Positions 8,361-16,769 of a stretch of DNA of 64,000 nucleotides are shown one piece after another. The DNA comes from CAVSWT01 sp963777515 (GTDB lineage: Bacteria; Bacteroidota; Ignavibacteria; Ignavibacteriales; Ignavibacteriaceae), in the NCBI GenBank assembly GCA_963777515.1, contig CAVZQU010000010.1:23559-87558 (forward strand), given 5' to 3'. How positions within the stretch are numbered: position 1 is the stretch's first letter; each line of letters starts with the position of its first letter. The translations under genes and the position numbers were made by a program. Below the pieces are notes generated by a model. It was not told the DNA's origin and ran no database searches. It saw nothing but the letters and a program-made list of their open reading frames with translations.

Positions 8361-9809
8361 TTATCCGACACTGCCTTCAAGACTAATACTTAAAAGCTTT
8401 TGTGCTTCAACAGCAAACTCCATTGGCAGTTCTTTGAAAACTTCTTTACAATATCCATTTACAATTAATCCTATTGCATCTTCTGTTGAAATTCCTCTTT
8501 GATTTAAATAGAAGATTTGGTCCTCACCAATTTTAGAAGTTGTTGCTTCGTGCTCAATTTGAGCAGATGGATTATTTATTTCCAAATAGGGGAATGTATG
8601 TGCACCGCATTTATCTCCTATTAAAAGAGAATCACACTGAGAAAAATTTCGAGCGTTATCAGCTTTCTTAGTAATTTTAACTAAGCCTCTGTAACTGTTA
8701 TTACTTTTACCTGCTGAGATTCCTTTTGAAATGATTGTGCTTTTCGTATTCTTTCCCAAATGAATCATTTTAGTTCCGGTATCTGCCTGTTGATAATTAT
8801 TTGTCATTGCAACAGAATAAAATTCTCCAATGGAATTATCACCCTGGAGTATGCAACCAGGATATTTCCAGGTAATAGCAGAACCTGTTTCAACTTGTGT
8901 CCATGAAATTTTAGAATTGACTCCACGGCAAGCACCGCGCTTTGTTACAAAATTATATATACCACCTTTACCTTCTTTATCTCCAGCATACCAGTTTTGA
9001 ACTGTGGAATATTTTATTTGTGCATTATCCAAAGCAACTAATTCAACAACTGCTGCATGAAGCTGATTTTCATCTCTCATCGGAGCTGTGCAGCCTTCAA
9101 GATAACTTACATAAGCACCTTCTTCAGCTATTATCAAAGTTCTTTCAAATTGGCCGGTTTTAGAAGCGTTAATTCTAAAGTAAGTTGAAAGTTCCATTGG
9201 ACAGCGAACACCTTTTGGAATGTAAACAAAGGATCCATCGCTGAAAACAGCAGAATTCAAAGTTGCAAAGAAATTATCGGTGTAAGGAACAACACTCCCT
9301 AAATATTTTTTAACCAAGTCGGGATGATTTATAATTGCTTCCGACATAGAACAAAAAATTATTCCTTCTTTAGCAAGAGTTTCTTTAAATGTAGTAGCAA
9401 CAGAAACTGAATCGAAAACAGCATCAACTGCAACATTGCTCAATCTTTTTTGTTCTTCAATAGAAATTCCTAACTTAGAAAAAGTCTCCAGCAATTGCGG
9501 ATCAACTTCATCAAGACTATTCAATTGCGGTTTCTTTTTAGGTGCAGAATAATACGAGATGTCCTGATAATTAATTTTATTGTATTTAACATTCGGCCAA
9601 TGCGGTTCTTCCATTTTTAGCCAATGACGGTAAGCTTTTAATCTCCATTCAAGCATCCAATCAGGTTCTTTTTTTATTTCAGAAAGCTGACGAATTACGT
9701 CTTCACTTAATCCGATTGGAAAACTGTCCGAATCAATATCTGTTACAAAACCATACTTATATTCTTTGTTCGCTAACTGTTCAATTGTGGAAGTTTCAGT
9801 CGTACTCAT
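8361..9809 (-). CDS. sufB: Fe-S cluster assembly protein SufB
   Basis: The 482-residue product is the cluster-building subunit of SufBC2D. Typical stretches are KEPDWMLEWRLKAYRHWLKM, VPYTDNFFATLNSAVFSDGS, the YLEGCTAPMRDENQLHAAVV core and SLLIGDKCGAHTFPYLE with its conserved Cys and His. An in-frame TTG lies 15 bases further upstream, but the ATG at 9807-9809 has an AGGAG five bases before it and is the better start. It is the first gene of the operon, with a consensus promoter at 9868-9898. Confidence 0.97.
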   Translation of the reverse strand: MSTTETSTIEQLANKEYKYGFVTDIDSDSFPIGLSEDVIRQLSEIKKEPDWMLEWRLKAYRHWLKMEEPHWPNVKYNKINYQDISYYSAPKKKPQLNSLDEVDPQLLETFSKLGISIEEQKRLSNVAVDAVFDSVSVATTFKETLAKEGIIFCSMSEAIINHPDLVKKYLGSVVPYTDNFFATLNSAVFSDGSFVYIPKGVRCPMELSTYFRINASKTGQFERTLIIAEEGAYVSYLEGCTAPMRDENQLHAAVVELVALDNAQIKYSTVQNWYAGDKEGKGGIYNFVTKRGACRGVNSKISWTQVETGSAITWKYPGCILQGDNSIGEFYSVAMTNNYQQADTGTKMIHLGKNTKSTIISKGISAGKSNNSYRGLVKITKKADNARNFSQCDSLLIGDKCGAHTFPYLEINNPSAQIEHEATTSKIGEDQIFYLNQRGISTEDAIGLIVNGYCKEVFKELPMEFAVEAQKLLSISLEGSVG

Positions 9810-9867
9810 AATTTCTCCTAACAAACTTTAATGAGAATATTTAGAAAACTTCGATTTTTTCTCATAT

Positions 9868-9898
9868 CAAACGTATATAATCTGTACAAAAAAGTCAA
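9868..9898 (-). promoter_or_regulatory. Bacteroidetes-type promoter of the suf operon
   Basis: On the minus strand, TTG (9896-9898) is followed after exactly 20 bases by TACGTTTG (9868-9875), a full match to TTG-N19-21-TAnnTTTG, about 60 bases before the sufB start. An Rrf2 binding site would be expected near it, but I could not identify a convincing palindrome. Confidence 0.65.
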
Positions 9899-9925
9899 GA
9901 TTAACATTTCATACAGAAATTTTTC

Positions 9926-9933
9926 TATTTTTG
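9926..9933 (+). promoter_or_regulatory. Possible -7 element before the polysaccharide region
   Basis: TATTTTTG matches TAnnTTTG and lies 26 bases before the SGNH hydrolase ATG, but no TTG is found at the matching upstream distance. It is a tentative promoter, diverging from the suf promoter in the same 150-base spacer. Confidence 0.3.
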
Positions 9934-9959
9934 TGGGCATCAAATTTTAAGATGGAGTA

Positions 9960-10937
9960 ATGAAATTTAAGAAATTAGTTCTTTTTTCAATATACAATAT
10001 TATAGTAGTACTAATACTCCTTATAATTTCAGAATTATTTATAAGAATTTTTATCCCGCGAATCCAACCTCAGGGTACGTCAGAAAATTTAATTAAAGAT
10101 AATGAATATTTTAATTCTACTGGATTAACTCCCAATTCAGATGAACTATCAAACGGGAAAATAGTATCAGTAGATAAATATGGATTTAGAAAAAGCGGTT
10201 TGCCTGTGGATACTTCAAAAAATAGCTGGCTTTTTTTAGGCGACAGTGTGACAATGGGAGATGGTGTAGACAATGATTCAACCTTTTCAGCAATTGTCCA
10301 AAAAGAAATTACAAATGTTAATATTTTAAATCCTTCAACAATAGGCTGGTCTGTTTATGACTATAAAAATGTTCTGAGATATTTTATAATTAAAAAACAT
10401 AATAATCTCAAAATAAATAAAGTATTTATATTTTTCTGCTTAAATGATATATATAATTCTCAGTTAGTAAAAGGAATTCCTCGAAGCAGTCTCAGAGAAT
10501 TTATTGGTGACTTTTTAAGATATATTAAATTAAACAGCAGACTTTATATTTTTCTAAAAAATATAATTTCAGATAAAGCAAAAGCATATTTCGAATATGA
10601 CACGCAATTTTATAGTCCTAATAATGGCGAATATAAAAAAGCTTTGAGCACATTATTAAATATTGATTCATTATGTATTGCAAATGAAATTGGTTTTGAA
10701 GTTGTAATATTGCCCTATGAGTATCAATTAAGAAAGAATCATAAGTATGAACAACCACAAAAATTATTGTTAGATGATTTAAGAAGCAATAACATAAAGG
10801 CCTATAACCTGTTTAATACCTTTGCATCAAACCCAATCGATAAGAAATTATTATATCTATATGCCGATGGAATTCATTTCTCAAATTTAGGCCACAGACT
10901 GGCTGCTAATTTTATCATAAATTCGGTTATTAAATAA
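9960..10937 (+). CDS. Membrane-anchored SGNH/GDSL-family hydrolase
   Basis: The 325-residue product has one N-terminal membrane helix (roughly residues 8-28) and then an SGNH-hydrolase domain. Block I is FLGDSVTMGDGV with the nucleophilic serine, a block-III-like Asn sits in FCLNDIYNS, and the Asp-x-x-His pair lies in YADGIHFSNLGHR. Such esterases add or remove acyl groups on surface sugars or lipids. It opens a long plus-strand run of polysaccharide genes, so a role in acyl modification of a surface glycan is a reasonable inference, but no substrate can be named. Confidence 0.78.
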   Translation: MKFKKLVLFSIYNIIVVLILLIISELFIRIFIPRIQPQGTSENLIKDNEYFNSTGLTPNSDELSNGKIVSVDKYGFRKSGLPVDTSKNSWLFLGDSVTMGDGVDNDSTFSAIVQKEITNVNILNPSTIGWSVYDYKNVLRYFIIKKHNNLKINKVFIFFCLNDIYNSQLVKGIPRSSLREFIGDFLRYIKLNSRLYIFLKNIISDKAKAYFEYDTQFYSPNNGEYKKALSTLLNIDSLCIANEIGFEVVILPYEYQLRKNHKYEQPQKLLLDDLRSNNIKAYNLFNTFASNPIDKKLLYLYADGIHFSNLGHRLAANFIINSVIK

Positions 10938-11018
10938 TAAATTCGTTTTTTTGCTTAAATTGTTTTTAATTGATTATTCAATTAATTTGGCATACAATTT
11001 TTAAATTTAGAGTATCAG

Positions 11019-12128
11019 GTGGAAGAAAATACAAAAAACGAAAACACAACTAACCAATTGAGCAAATCAGAATCTGAACAAGCAAACAGTGGTAATAAAA
11101 GCGATTCTACAGGAAAACCTTATGGGAAACGCAGATATTATAATAGAAGAAGAAATTATTATAATAGGCAATCAAATTCGCAACCGCAGCGCGAGGGTTC
11201 TTCATTTAAGAAATTGTCGGTAGTAATTCCTTTATTAAATGAAGAAGAATCAATCTTCCCTTTGGCAAATGAAATAAAAAAATCAGTTAAAAATATCAAC
11301 ATCGGACTTGAAGTTATATTTATAGATGACGGAAGTACGGATGGTTCATTAAAAGCAATTAAAGATATTAGTAAACAGGATAAACGGTTTAAGTATATAA
11401 GTTTTCGAAAAAATTATGGTAAATCAGCAGCGCTGCATATGGGTTTTAAGGAAACAACCGGTGATGTAGTAATTACAATGGACGCAGATCTTCAGGATGA
11501 CCCAAATGAAATCCCAAACCTAATTAAGAAACTTGAAGAAGGCTTTGATGTTGTTAGCGGCTGGAAAAAAGTAAGGCATGACCCTTTTATTAAAAGGTCT
11601 TCTTCTAAATTTTTTAACTTTGTAACAAAGGTAATGAGTGGAATTAAAATACATGACTTTAATTGCGGATTAAAAGCATACCGGAAAGAAGTTGTGGAAA
11701 ACATAAAAGTATATGGTGAACTTCATCGTTATATTCCTGTATTAGCAGATTGGCAAGGATTTAAAATTTCTGAAATACCTGTTAAACATCATGCAAGAAG
11801 ATATGGCAAATCAAAATTTGGCATCTCAAGATTCTTTAAAGGATTTTTAGATTTAATCACGGTAATTTTTGCTACAAGGTACATAAAACGGCCAATGCAT
11901 TTGTTTGGATTTCTTGGAGCATTTGCTTTTTTAATTGGTATAATCGTTAATGGCTATTTGACTTTCCTTTGGATATCCGGTGTTCCATTGAGTAATCGTC
12001 CAATGTTATTTTTAGGCATACTATTAATAATAGTAGGTGTTCAATTTTTTTCTGTTGGATTACTTGGTGAAATGATGGTTAATAATTTCCTTGATGAAAA
12101 AGAATATAGTATAAAAGATAAAGGATAA
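11019..12128 (+). CDS. GT2-family glycosyltransferase (dolichyl-phosphate-mannose-synthase/GtrB type)
   Basis: The 369-residue product has a catalytic GT-A domain with VVIPLLNEEESIFPLA, FIDDGSTDGSL, the metal-binding DADLQDDPNEIP and DFNCGLKAYRKEV. Two C-terminal membrane helices (about residues 295-355) follow. This layout is that of GtrB/DPM-like enzymes that load a sugar on undecaprenyl phosphate at the inner membrane. The first 65 residues are an unusual hydrophilic tail rich in Asn, Gln, Arg and Tyr (RRYYNRRRNYYNRQSN). Translation probably starts at GTG (11019), since no ATG precedes the conserved region. Confidence 0.88.
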   Translation: MEENTKNENTTNQLSKSESEQANSGNKSDSTGKPYGKRRYYNRRRNYYNRQSNSQPQREGSSFKKLSVVIPLLNEEESIFPLANEIKKSVKNINIGLEVIFIDDGSTDGSLKAIKDISKQDKRFKYISFRKNYGKSAALHMGFKETTGDVVITMDADLQDDPNEIPNLIKKLEEGFDVVSGWKKVRHDPFIKRSSSKFFNFVTKVMSGIKIHDFNCGLKAYRKEVVENIKVYGELHRYIPVLADWQGFKISEIPVKHHARRYGKSKFGISRFFKGFLDLITVIFATRYIKRPMHLFGFLGAFAFLIGIIVNGYLTFLWISGVPLSNRPMLFLGILLIIVGVQFFSVGLLGEMMVNNFLDEKEYSIKDKG

Positions 12129-12157
12129 AGAGCTTAAAACTAAATTGAATTCCCCCT

Positions 12158-13249
12158 ATGAATCTTACTGATGTTAAAATTAATTGCCGGTATTTTAAAG
12201 GTGATATACCCTGTAAACCCCATAAATTAAATGGTGTCCATTGTGTGGATGAAAATGGGAATGATTGTAAATATTATGATGAAGTTAAGGAAAAGATTTT
12301 AATAATTAAACTTGGAGCAATTGGTGATGTCATACGAACAACTCCATTAATTGAACCAATCAAAAAAAAATACCCTAAAGCAAAATTGTATTGGCTTACA
12401 CATACACCCTCAATAGTTCCTGATAATATAGATGTTGTCTTAAAGCTAAACGCCGATAGTTTAATTTTTCTTCAAGAAGTTCATTTTGATTTAGTTTTTA
12501 ACCTGGATAAAGATAAAGAAGCATGTGCATTAATAAATAAACTTAATGTAGGAATTAAAAAAGGTTATATACTTAAGGATGGTGTTCCATATCCTGCAGA
12601 TAAAGAAGCAGAGCATAAATATTTTACCGGCATATTTGATGATATAAGCCAAAAGAATCAAAAAGATTATTTGCAAGAAATATTTGAAATTTGTGGTTAT
12701 AAATATTCGGGCGAAAAATATATTCTTTCTTCATTTGATGAATACAATAATTCCTGGAAAATAGATAAATCAAAAAAAGTTATAGGCCTTAATACAGGGT
12801 GCGGTGGTAGATGGACTTCTCGTCTTTGGAGTGATGAGAATTGGATTAATCTAGCTCAATCTCTTTTGGGAAAAAAATATGAGGTTATCTTTCTTGGTGG
12901 GGCACAAGAAGACGAAAAGAACAAAAGATTTGCAGCTGCAACTGGCGGTAAATATTTTGGACACTTTCATATTGAAAAATTTATAAACCTTGTAAATCAA
13001 TGTGATTTGGTGGTTACCGCAGTTACTATGGCAATGCACATAACAATAGGATTGAATAAGAAGATAGTACTTTTCAATAATATATTTAATAAAAATGAAT
13101 TTGAGCTGTTCAACCTTGGCGAAATTATTGAACCTTCAAAAAAATGTACTTGTTTTTATAGTCCAACTTGTGTGAATACGGAGTATAATTGCATGGAATA
13201 TATCGAACTAAATAGGGTGTTAAAGACAATAGCCCGGCAGCTTACTTAA
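12158..13249 (+). CDS. GT9-family (heptosyltransferase-like) glycosyltransferase with Cys-rich N-terminus
   Basis: The 363-residue product has the ADP-heptose:LPS heptosyltransferase fold. It contains ILIIKLGAIGDVIRTTPLI at about residues 48-66, the sugar-nucleotide region GLNTGCGGRWTSRLW, and CDLVVTAVTMAMHITIGL near the C-terminus. A 45-residue N-terminal extension carries spaced cysteines and histidines (NCRYFKGDIPCKPHKLNGVH, then CVDENGNDCKYY). The C-terminus has CTCFYSPTC. These cysteines suggest a bound metal, which is inference. The stop overlaps the next start (TAATG). Confidence 0.85.
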   Translation: MNLTDVKINCRYFKGDIPCKPHKLNGVHCVDENGNDCKYYDEVKEKILIIKLGAIGDVIRTTPLIEPIKKKYPKAKLYWLTHTPSIVPDNIDVVLKLNADSLIFLQEVHFDLVFNLDKDKEACALINKLNVGIKKGYILKDGVPYPADKEAEHKYFTGIFDDISQKNQKDYLQEIFEICGYKYSGEKYILSSFDEYNNSWKIDKSKKVIGLNTGCGGRWTSRLWSDENWINLAQSLLGKKYEVIFLGGAQEDEKNKRFAAATGGKYFGHFHIEKFINLVNQCDLVVTAVTMAMHITIGLNKKIVLFNNIFNKNEFELFNLGEIIEPSKKCTCFYSPTCVNTEYNCMEYIELNRVLKTIARQLT

Positions 13250-14370
13250 TGAAGATAACTATACTTTCAACTGCCTATCCACTTCGGGGAGGTATTGCTC
13301 ATTTTATTGGATTGCTTTATAATAAACTTTCAAAAGATAATGAAGTAAATGTAATAACATTCAGCAGGCAATATCCATCTTTATTTTTCCCGGGTAAATC
13401 ACAAATGGAACAGGGTGATACTGTTGAAAAAATTCCAACTTCAGCTATTGTTGATTCAATTAATCCTTTTAATTGGATTAAAGTGGGTCTCAAAATAAAA
13501 AAAGAAGCTCCTGAACTTTTAGTTTATAAATACTGGATGCCATTTTTTGCTCCCTGCTTTGGTATGATTTCATCTTTAGCAAAGAAAAATAATAAGACAA
13601 AAATATTAGTTATTTGTGATAACGTAATTCCGCATGAAAGAAAAATAGGAGATATAGTTTTAACAAAATATTTCTTCAGGTATGTTGATTATTTTATTCT
13701 ACTTTCTGACAAAGTTAAAAAAGACTTGCTGAGTATAAAGCCTACTGCCAAAAACAAAGTTCTTCCGCATCCAATCTATTCAAATTTTGGCGAACCTGTA
13801 AATAAACCTGAGGCAAGAAATTTCTTACATTTAAATGATGAAAAACTGATTTTATTCTTTGGATTCATCCGGGATTATAAAGGTCTTGATATTTTATTAG
13901 AATCTATGAAAATATTGAAAAACAAAATTAATCTTAAGTTAATTGTTGCAGGAGAATTTTATTCAAATGAAGATAAATATAAAAAGTTAATAACTGATTT
14001 AGATATAAAAGATTCACTTCATATGTTTACAGATTTTATTGCAACCTCAGAAGTAAAATATTATTTTTCTGCTGCTGATGCTGTAATTCTTCCCTATAAA
14101 AGTGCAACTCAAAGCGGTATTGTTCAAATAGCTATGAATTTTCGAAAACCGGTGATTGCTGCAAATGTTGGTGGTTTGGGTGAAGTAATTAAAAATAATG
14201 AAACAGGATTTATTGTAGATAAAGAAAATCCAGCTCAATTAGCTGAAGCTATTCTCAAATTTTATGATGAAAATAAAGAAGAGGACTTTGTTAAAAACAT
14301 TGAACAAGAAGTTGATAAGTATTCATGGGAAAAATTTATAAAAGGTATAACAGATTTAATTGATTCTTAA
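13249..14370 (+). CDS. GT4-family glycosyltransferase
   Basis: The 373-residue GT-B enzyme has an N-terminal acceptor domain (ILSTAYPLRGGIAHFIGLLY) and a C-terminal nucleotide-sugar domain with LILFFGFIRDYKGLDILLES. The family E-x7-E region lies around LPYKSATQSGIVQIAMNFRK and VGGLGEVI. It is cytosolic or membrane-associated and adds a sugar to a lipid-linked glycan. The donor is unknown. Its start overlaps the previous stop, so it is coupled to the GT9 gene. Confidence 0.9.
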   Translation: MKITILSTAYPLRGGIAHFIGLLYNKLSKDNEVNVITFSRQYPSLFFPGKSQMEQGDTVEKIPTSAIVDSINPFNWIKVGLKIKKEAPELLVYKYWMPFFAPCFGMISSLAKKNNKTKILVICDNVIPHERKIGDIVLTKYFFRYVDYFILLSDKVKKDLLSIKPTAKNKVLPHPIYSNFGEPVNKPEARNFLHLNDEKLILFFGFIRDYKGLDILLESMKILKNKINLKLIVAGEFYSNEDKYKKLITDLDIKDSLHMFTDFIATSEVKYYFSAADAVILPYKSATQSGIVQIAMNFRKPVIAANVGGLGEVIKNNETGFIVDKENPAQLAEAILKFYDENKEEDFVKNIEQEVDKYSWEKFIKGITDLIDS

Positions 14371-14394
14371 AAAATAAACTAAAATTTATTACAC

Positions 14395-15205
14395 ATGCAT
14401 TACGATCCGGTTAAAGATATATTCGCAAACATTATTAGAAAAATTCCTTTACTAAGAATTTTATTTTATAAACTACTTGATATAATGTTTCTCCGTTCAT
14501 GGTATGTAAGGAGAGAATTAAGAAATCTGCGAAAGATTCTAGGAGAAAAAGAAATTTCAATTTACGATGCTGGAACAGGTTATGGACAATATTCTTATTT
14601 TATGGCAAGAAAACTTCAGCCAAACAATATTTACGCAGTTGATGTAAAGGAAAAATGGATAAACGACTGCAGGGAATTCTTTCAAAACAGAAACCATGCT
14701 AATATAAAATTCGGGATAGAAGATCTGACAGAGATAGCTCATGTTAACAAATTTGATTTAATTGTTTCGGTTGATGTAATGGAGCATATTGTTGACGATG
14801 TTAAAGTATTCAAAAATTTTTATGAAGCTTTAAAAGCCTGGCGGTTTTTTGTTAATCAACACACCTTCAATTTATGGCGGCAGCGATGTGCATGATGAGG
14901 ATGGTGAGAGTTTTATAAGTGAACACGCAAGGGAAGGGTATTCTTTTCAGGATCTCGAATCAAAATTAGTTCCGCTTGGTTTTGAGGTTTATCAGAAGCG
15001 TTTTACTTATGGATTTTGGGGAGATAAAGCCTGGCGATTGGGAATTAAATTTCCAATGTTAATGTTAAACGTTTCAAAATTATTTTTTATTGTTCTACCA
15101 ATATATTTTATACTAACGCTTCCAATTACTTTTTTAATGATGTATCTGGATTACTCAGGGAATAATAAAGTTGGTGCCGGGGTTAACTTTATAGTTAGAA
15201 AATGA
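14395..15205 (+). CDS. Class I SAM-dependent methyltransferase with C-terminal membrane helix (frameshifted)
   Basis: The N-terminal frame gives the SAM-binding motif SIYDAGTGYGQYSYFMARKL and FDLIVSVDVMEHIVDDVKVF, and stops at 14895. The next frame gives INTPSIYGGSDVHDEDGESF and a C-terminal helix (LFFIVLPIYFILTLPITFLM). Removing one A from the run at about 14828-14831 joins them as ALKPGGFLLINTPS, the normal post-motif sequence, for a 269-residue protein. The break is therefore probably an error. The role is likely methylation of a lipid-linked or surface sugar, inferred from the glycosyltransferase neighbours. Confidence 0.82.
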
Positions 15206-15320
15206 GTTAATTGAATAATAGAATTTACTCTTAATAATTTTAATGCTAATACATTTTTTATTCACTAACATCATTTGGAACAAGACCACCATTTATTTTC
15301 CTTTTTGATTTTATATAATA

Positions 15321-16610
15321 ATGAAAAAAGTTTTAATCATTACATATTATTGGCCTCCGGCTGGCGGTGCTGGTGTTCAGAGAGTTTTGAAATTTGCAAA
15401 ATACTTACCTCAATTTGGCTGGCAGCCAATTATCTTAACGGTTGAGAATCCAGAAAGTCCAGTAATAGATGAAACACTTAAAAAGGATATTCCACGAGAA
15501 TGCATTGTTTATAAAACAAAATCATTGGAACCATTTAATTTATATAAAAAACTAACCGGGAAAAGTGAAGATTATAAAATTCCAACAAATATTTTAGCAG
15601 AAAGTAAATCTTTAAAGGAAAAATTTTCCAAGTGGATAAGAATGAATTTGATTATTCCTGATGCTAAGATAGGATGGAAACATTATGCTGTAAAAGAAGG
15701 GATAAAAATAATCAGAGAAGAAAAAATTGATCTTATTTTCGCAACATCTCCACCCCATACAATTCAATTAATTGCAAAAAAATTAGCAAAGCTATCCGGT
15801 TTAAAATGGATTGCAGATTTTAGAGATCCTTGGTTGGAAATGCTGCATAATCAAGATAACGAAAGAAGTTTTTTAACAAAATATTTTGATAGTAAATTAG
15901 AAAAAAGTGTTTTACAAGAAGCTGACATTTTAATTTCTATAAGCCCCGATATGGCTAAGTTATTAGTAACAAAAACAAATGGGAAAAAATATTATGTAAT
16001 TCCAAATGGATTTGATGAAACAGATTTCACGAAAATAGAAAAAGTGAGTAATAAAAATTTTACTATTGCCTATACTGGTATAATAAATAATACCAGGGTT
16101 CCATTTGTGTTATTAAAAGCATTGCAAAAACTAATTTATGAAGATAAACTTAAAAATATAAAATTTGTAATTGCAGGCAGAACTTGCGATGAATTTGTCG
16201 CAGAAGTTCAAAAAAACAATCTACAAAATTTTGTTGAAGAAAAAGGATTCATACCACATAATCAATCAACAATTATTCTTCAACAAGCTGATTTGCTTCT
16301 GTTGGTAATTGATAATATTCCAAATAACAAGGGATTTTTAACCGGAAAGATTTTTGAGTATTTAGGTGCAAGAACTCCAATTTTTGCAATTGGTCCGGTT
16401 AATGGTAATGCGAATGAAATTATAAAAAATACAAACAGTGGGGAAATGGTTGATTATTCAGATGAAAATATGGCATATCAACTATTAAAAAAAATGCATG
16501 AAAATTGGAATGCAAATACAATTAGTTATAAATTTGAAGTTGAACAATATTCCAGAAAAAAAATAACCGAATCTTTGGCAAATATTTTTAATGAGCAAAT
16601 TGTAAAATAG
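15321..16610 (+). CDS. GT4-like glycosyltransferase
   Basis: The 429-residue GT-B enzyme begins with VLIITYYWPPAGGAGVQRVL, typical of one GT4 branch in surface-glycan clusters. It continues with IWIADFRDP-like WIADFRDPWLE, then IPNGFDETDF and AYTGIINNTRVPF, which open the donor domain. ILQQADLLLLVI and GKIFEYLGARTPIFAIG are the nucleotide-sugar-binding part. The substrate is unknown. It is separated by about 115 bases from the preceding methyltransferase, and no terminator is seen between them. Confidence 0.88.
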   Translation: MKKVLIITYYWPPAGGAGVQRVLKFAKYLPQFGWQPIILTVENPESPVIDETLKKDIPRECIVYKTKSLEPFNLYKKLTGKSEDYKIPTNILAESKSLKEKFSKWIRMNLIIPDAKIGWKHYAVKEGIKIIREEKIDLIFATSPPHTIQLIAKKLAKLSGLKWIADFRDPWLEMLHNQDNERSFLTKYFDSKLEKSVLQEADILISISPDMAKLLVTKTNGKKYYVIPNGFDETDFTKIEKVSNKNFTIAYTGIINNTRVPFVLLKALQKLIYEDKLKNIKFVIAGRTCDEFVAEVQKNNLQNFVEEKGFIPHNQSTIILQQADLLLLVIDNIPNNKGFLTGKIFEYLGARTPIFAIGPVNGNANEIIKNTNSGEMVDYSDENMAYQLLKKMHENWNANTISYKFEVEQYSRKKITESLANIFNEQIVK

Positions 16611-16769
16611 ATACTCATATTTCTTATATTTTATTTGCTCAAATTTAATGGGGCTTTTGGAAAGAGAAAGATTGTTTTCTAATTTAGTTTGTTTGGTTTT
16701 ATTGCCTTTGCCTGCTGGAACAAAAAGAATATTTTAAAAAATTACTTATAAAAAATATCAGAAAATCTA

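Noticed and set aside
16648..16737. A 29-codon ORF between the GT4 and YfhO genes
   Set aside because: It has no ribosome-binding site, no coupling and no recognisable sequence, so chance is the simpler explanation.
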